DNA from: Planctomycetaceae bacterium | GTDB lineage: Bacteria > Planctomycetota > Planctomycetia > Pirellulales > Thermoguttaceae | Reading direction: 5' to 3' | DNA: 11,173 nucleotides | Assembly: GCA_031282385.1 (NCBI GenBank) | Contig: JAITDV010000580.1 | Coordinates: 1-11,173 of the forward strand | Shown: positions 1 through 7,222 of the stretch, piece by piece | Layout: each line of letters opens with the position of its first letter | Numbering within the stretch: the stretch's first letter is position 1 | Position numbers and translations under genes: made by a program | Notes under the pieces: generated by a model | The model's input: the letters and a program-made list of their open reading frames with translations, nothing else | Database searches by the model: none | What the model was told of the DNA's origin: nothing

Positions 1-136
1 GAATACGCCTCCGATGGAGGCGAATAAGAAGAAACATCCGAGTGAGGCGAATAAGGAGACGCCTCCTTCGGAGGCGAATATTCCCCTCCTTCGGAGGGGT
101 CAGGGGTGGTCTCCTACAGATTAGCGAAAAGGTCTA
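1..136 (+). mobile_element. MITE-like palindromic repeat, copy 1 (left part cut off by the window edge)
   Basis: The right end of this copy matches the complete copy at 7635-7828. The 39 bases at 97-135 are identical to 7789-7827 except for one base (A versus G at position 120). The copy ends with the terminal sequence GGTTAGCGAAAAGGTCTA (here GATTAGC...). Inside it are three short perfect hairpins with 7-bp stems and 3-base loops at 6-22, 60-76 and 83-99. They are linked by GAATA-starting units, two of which are 27 bases long (22-48 and 49-75). No open reading frame of note is present, so if mobile the element is non-autonomous. The left terminus lies outside the window. Confidence 0.7.
22..75 (+). 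repeat. Two tandem 27-bp units inside the MITE-like repeat
   Basis: 22-48 and 49-75 are both exactly 27 bases long, start with GAATAAG and end with GAGGC. A shorter related unit (21 bases) precedes them at 1-21. A single 27-base unit of the same pattern lies in the copy at 7740-7766. The units contain GCCTCC/GGAGGC palindromes, and unit number differs between copies of the element. Confidence 0.6.
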
Positions 137-293
137 TTATCAAAATTAATTGACAAGGAGTCCCCATTCTGATGCTCAAACGAACTCGCCGCGAACAAGT
201 TGGCTACCATTAAAACAACAAAAAGACTTTTTCAGGGACAACTTTATAGTGCTGCGTTTTTGTCTGTTTCGTTCCTATTCCCTACCCGAAACC

Positions 294-1199
294 CTACCCC
301 TTTTTTTCTAAACAATTGAATTCCGCAGCTGAATAGTTAAGTTCTGTTTTTGTGAATATTGCAATTTCTGCCGGCGGGTAAGAACGGATTTTATTTGGCA
401 AAGGTTTTATTGGTAAACGATCAAAATCAAAACGATTGTCCGACTCTATCACAAAAATAGAACCAAACGGCGCCGAATCAATTAAATTACACAACATCTC
501 CAATATTTCTTTCTCCCGTTCAATATAAAACGAATACGGCGGCGAACAAAATACTAGCCATGCAATATCATCATTAGGATGCATCTCTCGATTTTTTGCC
601 CAAAAAAAAGCATCCGTCTTACACAACTGACAAACATCCTGCAAATTAAGCGACTCAAGATTTTTCCGCAACGACACCGCAGTCGGTAAATGCATTTCTA
701 TCACAGTTGCCGCAACCGCGCCGCGACTTATCGCTTCAATTGCTAACGCTCCCGTGCCGCCAAAAAGATCAATCACCCGTTTTCCACAAACAACCGTACC
801 AATCAAATTAAAAACCGCTTCACGAACCCGATCTTTCATTGGACGTACCCGATTGTCGCCGACATAAACTAAACGGCTTCCGCGAAACTTGCCGCCAACA
901 ACCCGCAAACCAACCGGTTCCTTCAACCACGACTCACTGCCAACATTTTTTCTAACTTTACCCTTGCGATTATTTCTCCGCACAATAATGTTACCGTTAT
1001 CTTTATTATTTTGAATTTTTGCAGAATTATTTGTGCGGTTTTTGTTGTTTTTGTTGTTGTTATGTTTTTGTGAATCGGCGAATTTCGGCTTGGTACGAAA
1101 TTGTGAAAGATCAATTTGACCGCCATTCGAATTGTTAATTTCAAATATCGTGTCGTCTTTACCGATGTGTTGTTTTTTTATTTTTGATTTATTTTTCAT
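294..1199 (-). CDS. rsmD: 16S rRNA (guanine(966)-N2)-methyltransferase RsmD-like, with N-terminal low-complexity extension
   Basis: The core from about residue 97 matches the RsmD family, S-adenosylmethionine-dependent methyltransferases that modify G966 of 16S rRNA during 30S maturation. Visible motifs are the family opening GLRVVGGKFRG (97-107), RPMKDRVREAVFNLI (about 120-134), the SAM-binding motif VIDLFGGTGALAIEAISRGA (about 142-161) and the catalytic-region motif CSPPY (218-222). The usual RsmD motif is DPPF/Y, so the acidic residue is replaced by serine. Residues 1-95 are rich in Lys and Asn and look disordered; this makes the protein 301 aa against roughly 180-200 for typical RsmD. I chose the ATG at 1199 over an upstream in-frame TTG at 1205; neither has a clear Shine-Dalgarno. 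The last ~14 residues lie beyond the family end and overlap a repeat motif. It lies 65 bp downstream of the SNF2 gene on the same strand, so co-transcription is possible. Confidence 0.9.
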   Translation of the reverse strand: MKNKSKIKKQHIGKDDTIFEINNSNGGQIDLSQFRTKPKFADSQKHNNNKNNKNRTNNSAKIQNNKDNGNIIVRRNNRKGKVRKNVGSESWLKEPVGLRVVGGKFRGSRLVYVGDNRVRPMKDRVREAVFNLIGTVVCGKRVIDLFGGTGALAIEAISRGAVAATVIEMHLPTAVSLRKNLESLNLQDVCQLCKTDAFFWAKNREMHPNDDIAWLVFCSPPYSFYIEREKEILEMLCNLIDSAPFGSIFVIESDNRFDFDRLPIKPLPNKIRSYPPAEIAIFTKTELNYSAAEFNCLEKKG

Positions 1200-1264
1200 T
1201 TTCAATTTTATTTTATAAACTGTTCACACGTTAGATTATTACGAACAGCATAATTGCGAATATT

Positions 1265-4096
1265 TTATAAACTTTGTGCGCGGTTTATGTCTAGTGATAC
1301 CATTTTTAAAAGTTGTTCATCATTCATTTCTGTAACGAGAATTGCGTCGCCTTCGTTTTCAACGATTTCGTTTGCTAGATTTTTTTTACTTTCGATCAAT
1401 ATATCTATTCGTTCTTCAATTGTACCTCTACAAACAAACTTATGAACGAGTACATTTTTCTTTTGTCCGATTCTGAAAGCTCTATCAGTTGCCTGATTTT
1501 CAGTTGCGGGATTCCACCATCGGTCAAAATGTATCACGTGCGAAGCCGCCGTCAAATTCAACCCCGTTCCGCCAGCCTTTAACGATAAAATAAAAAACGG
1601 CGAACCTGATTCCATTTGAAACGCCTCAACCATTGATCGTCTCTTTTTTATTGGAGTGTTGCCGTCCAATATAAAACCTGAACGATGGAATATTCCTTGC
1701 AAAAATATTGCAAGCGGTTCTGTCATTTCCCGAAATTGTGTGAACACTAATACTTTTTCCTGACGCGCTGCAATCTCCTCGCAAATTTCCCGCAGGCGTC
1801 CAAACTTGCCGCTTAAAGCCGGATCAAAATCACTGTCACCTAACCATTGTGCCGGATGATTGCAAATTTGTTTAAAACGCAATAAATACGCAAGTATCAA
1901 ACCGCGTCGTTGTATTCCCTCCCGTTTCTCATTCAACTCTTTCGATAACATTTCAACAGATTGAGAGTACAATATTGCTTGTTTTTTGCTCAAGTTACAC
2001 CATGCGGTTACTTCTGTTTTATCGGGCAAATCAGAAATTATTCGTTTGTCTGTTTTCAATCGCCGTAGAATGTAAGGTTGCGTCAATTTTCGTAACGGCG
2101 CAAAATCAGACGATGAATTTTTGTCCGAAATTGATTTGATAAATTTCTTAAAGCCGGCGGCAGAACCAAGCAATCCTGGATTAAGGAAATCAAACAACGA
2201 CCACAAATCCGATAATCGATTCTCCACCGGTGTTCCAGTCAAAACAATTCTGCCGTTTGTTTGTAGTTCTTTAATTGCTTTTGCTTGTTTTGTTCCTGCA
2301 TTTTTTATTGCCTGTGCTTCGTCAAGAATTATTGTTTTCCATCGATTTGATTTGATCCAGTCAATACGGTCAACCATTCCGTAAGTTGTCATAACTAGAT
2401 CAAAATCATTCAAATTTGTTGGTTTTTCTATTCCGTTGCCGCTTGAGTGTGCGATATGAATTTGTAATTGTGTTGCGAATTTTTTGATTTCTGATTCCCA
2501 ATTACCCAGTAATGAAGCCGGCGCAATTAACAACGAACTATTATTATAATTTGCGATTTTTTTGAATTCGTTTGTTGTATTTGAGTTATTTTTCGATTGG
2601 CTATTCGGAGCAGATAACATTTCAAATGTGAATTGTCTAAAAATCAATAATAGCGTAATTACCTGAATTGTTTTGCCAAGTCCCATATCATCGGCAAGAC
2701 ATGCACCTAATCCGAGTTGTGACATTAGTTGCAGCCAACGTACTCCGGTTGCTTGATACGGGCGCAAGGTCGCGTTGAGACCAATTTTGTCAAGTGAAAT
2801 ATTGTAAGCTCGCGAATTATTCGGATCACGAATCGCCGCAAGCGTATCCGCAAATACCCCAACCGGCAACACTTCCGACCATTCACGAACTGTTGCTTCT
2901 TTGTTTGTTCCGTCCCATTTGCCGTCAACAGGTAAACCTGAAATTAAACGCATTCCTTCATAAAACGACATTCCGTTTTGCTTGACGAGAGAATCTACTT
3001 TTTGCCAATGTTCCAGAGCTTCACGCAATTTGCCGCAATCAATTTCGACCCATTGTCCTCGTAATCTCACAAGCGAACCGTCCGAATTCATCAACTCCGC
3101 GATCTCTTCCGCCGTCAACTTTTCACCGTTCAAAACCGTGTTGATATTAAATTGCAACAACGAATCCATTCCCAAACTGTTCTTTGCCGAATTCATTCCA
3201 ACACTGACACGAACTTGCGGACGCGAAACTCGGCGATTCTTCCACCAATCAGGAACCCGCACAATTACACCGCTCGATTCCAACAACGGAATATCTTGCA
3301 ACATTTGATAAGCTTGACTTGCTGTCCATGCACGCGGATTGTAAATTGTTTGTTCGTCCAGCATGGTCTTTACCCAAGTACATTTTTCCGCAGCAACCGA
3401 AATCGGTTGTAACAAACGGAGCAGAGAATTTTTATCATTGATGGCTGAATACTCTTGAAGTGCTTTAGATAAAGGTAATTGAACAGGTTTAGAATTGATT
3501 GAGACGTTGTCGGTGTAAGTTGCCATGAAAGCAAACGGTCGCGATTCGTCGCGTTTATTTTCCGCCAAATGAAACGTTACCCGTCCAACAGTTCGCCAGA
3601 GCGGATTTTGATTTTTTATCCAATCTGCCGCACCTGCCTCGTGGACGGATATTTGTTTACGGACAAATTCATCAAAAGTTGTCCACCATTCGAGCAGCAC
3701 TTCAGACGTAAGATATTCTATTCCCGTAATCATTGGAACATTTATCAAAAAAAATTCCAACTCAATTGACGTCGGCGCAGAAACTACCGGTAAATCAAAT
3801 ACCGCTTTATTGACATTGCCCAACACCGGAAGATGACAAAGACGAGTCAGATACAACTTGGCAAACTTGCGAAAAAAATCTAACTCAACCGGCAAAACCT
3901 CATCAAGTTCAACTGTCGCCAAGTGCAAAAAACCATCAGGATAACCCAATTCAAACGCAGCACAAATTCGTTTTGCTAAAGCAGAAGAAATATCGTTACG
4001 AATATTATCGCTCTCCGCATCATTTGTTTCATAATTAAAATAAGGACGCCCCAATGGAGAAATACAAATTTGCGGAAATTCTGATAATGTTGTCAT
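1265..4096 (-). CDS. SNF2-family DEAD/DEAH-box helicase-like ATPase
   Basis: A 943-aa Swi2/Snf2 ATPase with both RecA-like lobes complete. Lobe 1 carries ADDMGLGKT (Walker A, about 468-476), LLIAPASLLGNW (motif Ia, 522-533), TTYGMV (570-575), ILDEAQAIKN (Walker B, 590-599) and VLTGTPVENRLSDLWSLFDFL (motif III, about 618-638). Lobe 2 carries ILRRLKTDK (676-684), KVLVFTQFREM (about 781-791), LKAGGTGLNLTAASHVIHFDRWWNPA (839-864) and QATDRAFRIGQ (868-878). The region before lobe 1, including LVRLRGQWVEID (about 342-353), resembles the SNF2-associated N-terminal domain (PF12419 type). Such proteins are double-stranded DNA translocases that remodel DNA-protein complexes; the actual target is unknown. 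A low-complexity Asn/Ser-rich insert sits at about 495-520 between motifs I and Ia. Relatives often lie beside a SWIM zinc-finger gene, which is not seen here. Start ATG; no strong ribosome binding site. Confidence 0.93.
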   Translation of the reverse strand: MTTLSEFPQICISPLGRPYFNYETNDAESDNIRNDISSALAKRICAAFELGYPDGFLHLATVELDEVLPVELDFFRKFAKLYLTRLCHLPVLGNVNKAVFDLPVVSAPTSIELEFFLINVPMITGIEYLTSEVLLEWWTTFDEFVRKQISVHEAGAADWIKNQNPLWRTVGRVTFHLAENKRDESRPFAFMATYTDNVSINSKPVQLPLSKALQEYSAINDKNSLLRLLQPISVAAEKCTWVKTMLDEQTIYNPRAWTASQAYQMLQDIPLLESSGVIVRVPDWWKNRRVSRPQVRVSVGMNSAKNSLGMDSLLQFNINTVLNGEKLTAEEIAELMNSDGSLVRLRGQWVEIDCGKLREALEHWQKVDSLVKQNGMSFYEGMRLISGLPVDGKWDGTNKEATVREWSEVLPVGVFADTLAAIRDPNNSRAYNISLDKIGLNATLRPYQATGVRWLQLMSQLGLGACLADDMGLGKTIQVITLLLIFRQFTFEMLSAPNSQSKNNSNTTNEFKKIANYNNSSLLIAPASLLGNWESEIKKFATQLQIHIAHSSGNGIEKPTNLNDFDLVMTTYGMVDRIDWIKSNRWKTIILDEAQAIKNAGTKQAKAIKELQTNGRIVLTGTPVENRLSDLWSLFDFLNPGLLGSAAGFKKFIKSISDKNSSSDFAPLRKLTQPYILRRLKTDKRIISDLPDKTEVTAWCNLSKKQAILYSQSVEMLSKELNEKREGIQRRGLILAYLLRFKQICNHPAQWLGDSDFDPALSGKFGRLREICEEIAARQEKVLVFTQFREMTEPLAIFLQGIFHRSGFILDGNTPIKKRRSMVEAFQMESGSPFFILSLKAGGTGLNLTAASHVIHFDRWWNPATENQATDRAFRIGQKKNVLVHKFVCRGTIEERIDILIESKKNLANEIVENEGDAILVTEMNDEQLLKMVSLDINRAQSL

Positions 4097-4198
4097 AATA
4101 ATTTTTGTAACGATTAATTGGTTTGAATACTTTTGATTGTTTGTAAATTATAAATAGTTTACACTTTAATTCTTTTTTAGTCTGAACTTTTGCAAATG

Positions 4199-4209
4199 GC
4201 GTTTAACGC
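4199..4209. promoter_or_regulatory. Short perfect palindrome GCGTTTAACGC, possible operator
   Basis: An 11-base dyad (GCGTT-T-AACGC), about 100 bp upstream of the SNF2 start codon, in otherwise AT-rich DNA. Its size and position would suit a repressor site, but no regulator is encoded nearby and the match could be chance. Confidence 0.2.
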
Positions 4210-4230
4210 TATAAATTTGAAGGCAAAATG

Positions 4231-4259
4231 TGTATCAAATTATTATTTTTTTTGATACA
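4231..4259. promoter_or_regulatory. AT-rich hairpin (9-bp perfect stem) upstream of the SNF2 gene
   Basis: TGTATCAAA at 4231-4239 and TTTGATACA at 4251-4259 are perfect inverted repeats separated by 11 bases. It lies about 135 bp upstream of the SNF2 start. It lacks a GC-rich stem, so a terminator is unlikely. A protein-binding dyad or the remnant of a repeat is more plausible. Confidence 0.3.
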
Positions 4260-4298
4260 TTATCGTAACAATAATTATGTTAGTCGCAAATGAAAATC

Positions 4299-4340
4299 GT
4301 AACTATTCAGCCGTGTGTTTCTTATCATCAACAATTCTGT
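4299..4340. repeat. Dispersed ~42-bp repeat (GTAACTATTCAGCCG family), copy 1
   Basis: 4299-4340 aligns over its whole length with 7254-7296 at roughly 80% identity by eye. Both begin GTAACTATTCAGCCG and end in ATTCTGT. A shorter match, TTAACTATTCAGC, occurs in reverse orientation at the tail of rsmD (about 328-340). No coding frame is shared, so it is a DNA-level repeat. Confidence 0.5.
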
Positions 4341-4445
4341 ATTTCAAACCCAATAAATCCGCGCTGGACTACCTCGTTTTTCGAACGGTTCTAATATTAA
4401 AACCCATATTTGTCAAATTACCCTTAGTAGTCAAAATTTCCCACC

Positions 4446-4526
4446 CAATGCGCCCTTATACATTATGTTTTGCTTTATATTGTCTTAAATTCACTATCGA
4501 AATAATAAGGGCATAAGGGTGTGTTG
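4446..4526 (+). repeat. Imperfect inverted repeat with 14-base arms
   Basis: CAATGCGCCCTTAT (4446-4459) and ATAAGGGTGTGTTG (4513-4526) can pair along all 14 positions in plus-strand RNA when three G-U pairs are allowed; the loop is 53 bases and AT-rich. A close relative of the left arm occurs on the minus strand at 11085-11100 (CCAACGCGTCCTTATA, 14 of 16 bases the same). This suggests the arms are ends of another small dispersed repeat, not a gene-specific structure. Confidence 0.35.
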
Positions 4527-4574
4527 AGGGGATACTGATTGCTGCTAAGGGAAATTGGATAAATAGGGGGTTGT

Positions 4575-4680
4575 TTTTAACTAGTTCACACTTTAAATTT
4601 CATTCACCGCCGCCTGCTTATCTATCGGTAAGTAGTCTTTTACGTTCTTGCATCACGCAATTGGACGAGCAGTAAAGTAG
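4575..4680 (-). repeat. Dispersed ~100-bp repeat (GTGTGAAC family), copy A
   Basis: Read on the minus strand, this aligns with plus-strand 9438-9545. Shared blocks in order are CTGCTCGT, an AATTGC-containing stretch, CCGATAGRTAAGYAGGCG and AAAGTGTGAAC(T)AGTTAAAAA. The ends of the family recur alone at 1218-1229 (AACTGTTCACAC) and 4155-4171 (TAGTTTACACTTTAATT). The copies share no conserved reading frame, so this is a DNA repeat, possibly a degenerate mobile element. Confidence 0.5.
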
Positions 4681-4735
4681 AAGCCGCGCATCATCAATTC
4701 GGGCGTAATTCGGACAACATAACGCCAATATAATC

Positions 4736-7222
4736 TTAGGCGTGCAATACGATTTCTGGAACAACAGAAGTTTTGGGCGCTTCTTCGTCAACTTGACCTG
4801 GGTATCGGATACGTCCGTGATTGGCGGCAATTATTGATTTGATGACGCTGTTTTCTATTGTTTTCAATTCACGCAAAGTTAAACCTGAATCATCAAATTG
4901 TCCGTCATCTAACTTTTGTTTGATTATCACGTGTACTTTGTTTTCAACTTTACCCGGCGTAGCGGTTGTTCCCATACTTCTGCACGCGCTTTCGCATGCG
5001 TCAGCGATCATTAATATTGCTGCTTCTTTGGTCTGTGGTTTCGGACCCGGATAGCGGAATGTACTCTCGTCAACTTGTTGTGTTGGCTGATCGTCTTTAT
5101 TTTTTGCACGTCCAAAAAAGAATGATACAAGCGATGTACCATGATGTTGCTCTATCAAATCAATCAATGGTTTCGGTAATCGATGTTGCCGTGCAAGGTC
5201 AACGCCATCTTTGACATGAGCGACTACTACAATTGTACTGACTTGCGGTTCCAATTTGTCGTGTATATTTTCTTTTTCGCCTTGATTTTCGGTGTAATAT
5301 TCGGGTTTCATTATTTTGCCAATATCATGAAAATATGCTCCAACACGTGTTAAAAGTCCACGCGATCCAATTGCATCAGCTGCTGTTTCGGCAATTGTGC
5401 CGACTTGCATTGAATGACCGTAAGTTGCCGGAGCCAGACGATTCAGACTTTGCAAAAGCGGATGCGAAACACTACCAAGCTCCAGCAAACTCATATCCGT
5501 CAAAATTCCAAAATACCCCTCAACAAACGGCAACAAACCTGTCATCAACAACCCCGCTAAAAACGTCCAAACCCAATTCGTCAAAGCATCAAAAAATAAT
5601 ACCACCGCCAATTCACGCCCCGCAAAAAGCCCAACCGCAATTGTCAATACAAACGCAACTAAACCTGCATTGAACGCAACCAGTAACAACTTATTACGTG
5701 AACGAAGCCGTCCCAATTGAATTGCAGTTGCTACCGAAACCGAAAAAAGCACAATAAGAGTACCAATAGAACCGCCGCCGCCAAACGAAATTATCAGCAC
5801 CATTACAAAAGAAAATACTACCGCTAATTCCCACGAATACATGATTGAAACCGTCATAACAAAAATTAAAACCGGCAATAATTCCCATTCGGCATTGGTC
5901 AACGTGCCGCCGTGTAATAACCTTGACGCTGCAACTGTTAAAACAATCAATGACATCATTAACAAAAAAGATTGCGGCGTTTGAGGTCGGCGCCTCTCAC
6001 GCTTACGCAAGAAACCCCAACTCACAACAAACAAAATCATATTCGTTACAACAAGCGAACTATAACGCACTACACGACGTAAACGATTATTAGACGCTCG
6101 ATTTTTCATTGCCGCCTCATACTCCGCGCGAAGCAGCTTCAACGAATCCAAATCCAATGTCGAACGAGACTCAACAAGAATACGACCAGGCGCATAATCA
6201 ACATAAATATCACCAACTGCTTTGACTTTTTCTTTCACCGACAACGCAGTTGCGTTTTTATCTTCGGTGAGGGTACTTCGGAGTTGCGGGTAAATCCAGT
6301 TGAATATTTGATTGACAAATGTATCGTTTCGCATTTCTTTGGGTAAATATTTTTGCAACAACTCCCGCAATGAACTGCCGTCGCTGATTTGCACTTCACG
6401 CAATTTAAATTCAATTGCATCTTTAGGAGATTTTCTTTTGGGATAAACCAGAATTTTTTCAACATTGCCCTCGTTTGCACTAAAATCAAGAGACGTAATC
6501 AAACCGTGAATTCCGTAATTTGAGAAAACTATTAGTAATTGATCGTTAAGTAGATCGATCATTTTTTGATCTTTGAAGTGGCTGATGAAGGTTGTGAATG
6601 CTTGTTCGGGGTTTACGTCTGGCGGGATTTGTTGTTGACCTCGTGGAATCAAAAACAAGTTCCAGGTATCGCGTTCTTTTTCGGTAAGCCGGTCGTAAGT
6701 TCGTGCGTTGACAAATGAGCTGATTGTACTCCATAGAGTTTCACGCAAATTGTCCAAAGGCTCAGTATCATTAGAAAAAATATGAATAGTGTTTTTTCTA
6801 ACTCGTTCAATTTCATATTCTTTGGCGGAAGAACTTTTGACTTTGAACGCGGTATTGCAGACAATTGCGCGATGAACAATATCGTGCAAACGATAAGTAA
6901 ACGGCGGATCCCATGCTCCAACGATTGCACTTATGACGAGTGAAGTAAAAAGCATTATCAGGAGGAACAATCCGTAATGTTCTTGCCGCATGTTGGCAAG
7001 TGTCTTGGCAAAATAGCCTTGCGGCGCCATGTGCAAGGCTACTCGTTCACTTCGGTTTTTTCTTTGTGAAATTGTTGTAGGGGTACCGGTTTGAATTTGT
7101 GTTGTTTGGGAACCGATTGAGGATTGTTGGTTATTGTTTCCATTTTGGTTATCCGGCAAAGAACCGGAGTGCGGGGCAGTTGATGTCCCGTTTGGTGGAG
7201 GTGGTTGTAATAAATTGGTCAT
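4736..7222 (-). CDS. pgpH: 7TM-HD family cyclic dinucleotide phosphodiesterase (PgpH-like)
   Basis: An 828-aa membrane protein with the architecture of PgpH, which hydrolyses c-di-AMP to pApA. Residues 1-80 are a Pro/Gln/Asn-rich cytoplasmic tail. A transmembrane helix at about 83-102 is followed by a large extracytoplasmic 7TMR-HDED-type domain (about 105-380). Around seven more helices lie between about 386 and 570, and a cytoplasmic HD domain at about 590-800. Putative metal ligands are H603 (YGHS), H632-D633 (FHDIGK), H669 (VAHV), H693-H694 (EQHHG) and D741 (IADACE). Their order and spacing fit the family, so the enzyme looks intact. The substrate is inferred from the family; c-di-AMP is most likely, but no cyclase is in this window. 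A long Lys/Gln/Asp-rich loop (about 705-730) interrupts the HD domain. Start is ATG without clear Shine-Dalgarno. In many bacteria ybeY follows this gene; here there is no ybeY, and the gap of over 600 bp before the SNF2 gene suggests a stand-alone gene. Confidence 0.92.
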   Translation of the reverse strand: MTNLLQPPPPNGTSTAPHSGSLPDNQNGNNNQQSSIGSQTTQIQTGTPTTISQRKNRSERVALHMAPQGYFAKTLANMRQEHYGLFLLIMLFTSLVISAIVGAWDPPFTYRLHDIVHRAIVCNTAFKVKSSSAKEYEIERVRKNTIHIFSNDTEPLDNLRETLWSTISSFVNARTYDRLTEKERDTWNLFLIPRGQQQIPPDVNPEQAFTTFISHFKDQKMIDLLNDQLLIVFSNYGIHGLITSLDFSANEGNVEKILVYPKRKSPKDAIEFKLREVQISDGSSLRELLQKYLPKEMRNDTFVNQIFNWIYPQLRSTLTEDKNATALSVKEKVKAVGDIYVDYAPGRILVESRSTLDLDSLKLLRAEYEAAMKNRASNNRLRRVVRYSSLVVTNMILFVVSWGFLRKRERRRPQTPQSFLLMMSLIVLTVAASRLLHGGTLTNAEWELLPVLIFVMTVSIMYSWELAVVFSFVMVLIISFGGGGSIGTLIVLFSVSVATAIQLGRLRSRNKLLLVAFNAGLVAFVLTIAVGLFAGRELAVVLFFDALTNWVWTFLAGLLMTGLLPFVEGYFGILTDMSLLELGSVSHPLLQSLNRLAPATYGHSMQVGTIAETAADAIGSRGLLTRVGAYFHDIGKIMKPEYYTENQGEKENIHDKLEPQVSTIVVVAHVKDGVDLARQHRLPKPLIDLIEQHHGTSLVSFFFGRAKNKDDQPTQQVDESTFRYPGPKPQTKEAAILMIADACESACRSMGTTATPGKVENKVHVIIKQKLDDGQFDDSGLTLRELKTIENSVIKSIIAANHGRIRYPGQVDEEAPKTSVVPEIVLHA

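Larger units (their letters stand above)
4097..4735. other. Repeat-rich intergenic region (639 bp) between the SNF2 gene and the pgpH-like gene
   Basis: No convincing gene was found. A plus-strand frame at 4277-4516 (79 codons) shows no recognisable motif and runs through two repeat segments, so I do not call it. The gap contains an AT-rich hairpin and a short palindrome upstream of the SNF2 start, and fragments of at least three dispersed repeat families, listed separately. It must also hold the SNF2 promoter and the 3' end of the pgpH-like transcript, but no clear -35/-10 pair or U-tailed terminator could be identified. Confidence 0.6.

Noticed and set aside
1..99. Regularly spaced short units at the left edge considered as a CRISPR array.
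   Set aside because: Units are directly adjacent without spacers and are themselves palindromic; no cas gene is nearby.
60..99. GC-rich hairpins considered as an intrinsic terminator for rsmD.
   Set aside because: They lie about 200 bp beyond the rsmD stop, lack a U-tract on the minus strand, and belong to a dispersed repeat.
120..210. Small frames near the left edge: 13 codons on the plus strand after AAGGAG (ATG at about 171), and about 30 codons on the minus strand ending inside the repeat terminus.
   Set aside because: Too short and without family resemblance; the minus-strand frame's last codons are just the repeat's terminal sequence.
2121..2384. Open frames on the plus strand within the SNF2, pgpH-like, metallopeptidase and lptF-like genes (for example this one of 87 codons).
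   Set aside because: They are antisense to well-supported genes with recognisable domains and show no protein family features.
4277..4516. A 79-codon plus-strand open reading frame in the SNF2-pgpH gap.
   Set aside because: No recognisable motif, it runs through two separate repeat segments, and it is the only plus-strand candidate in a region where all real genes are on the minus strand.
4618..4728. A 36-codon minus-strand frame just after the pgpH-like gene with four Cys residues (TTG start), resembling a small zinc ribbon.
   Set aside because: It lies largely within a dispersed repeat; the homologous copy at 9436-9507 does not keep the same frame or Cys spacing, and the start is a TTG without a ribosome binding site.
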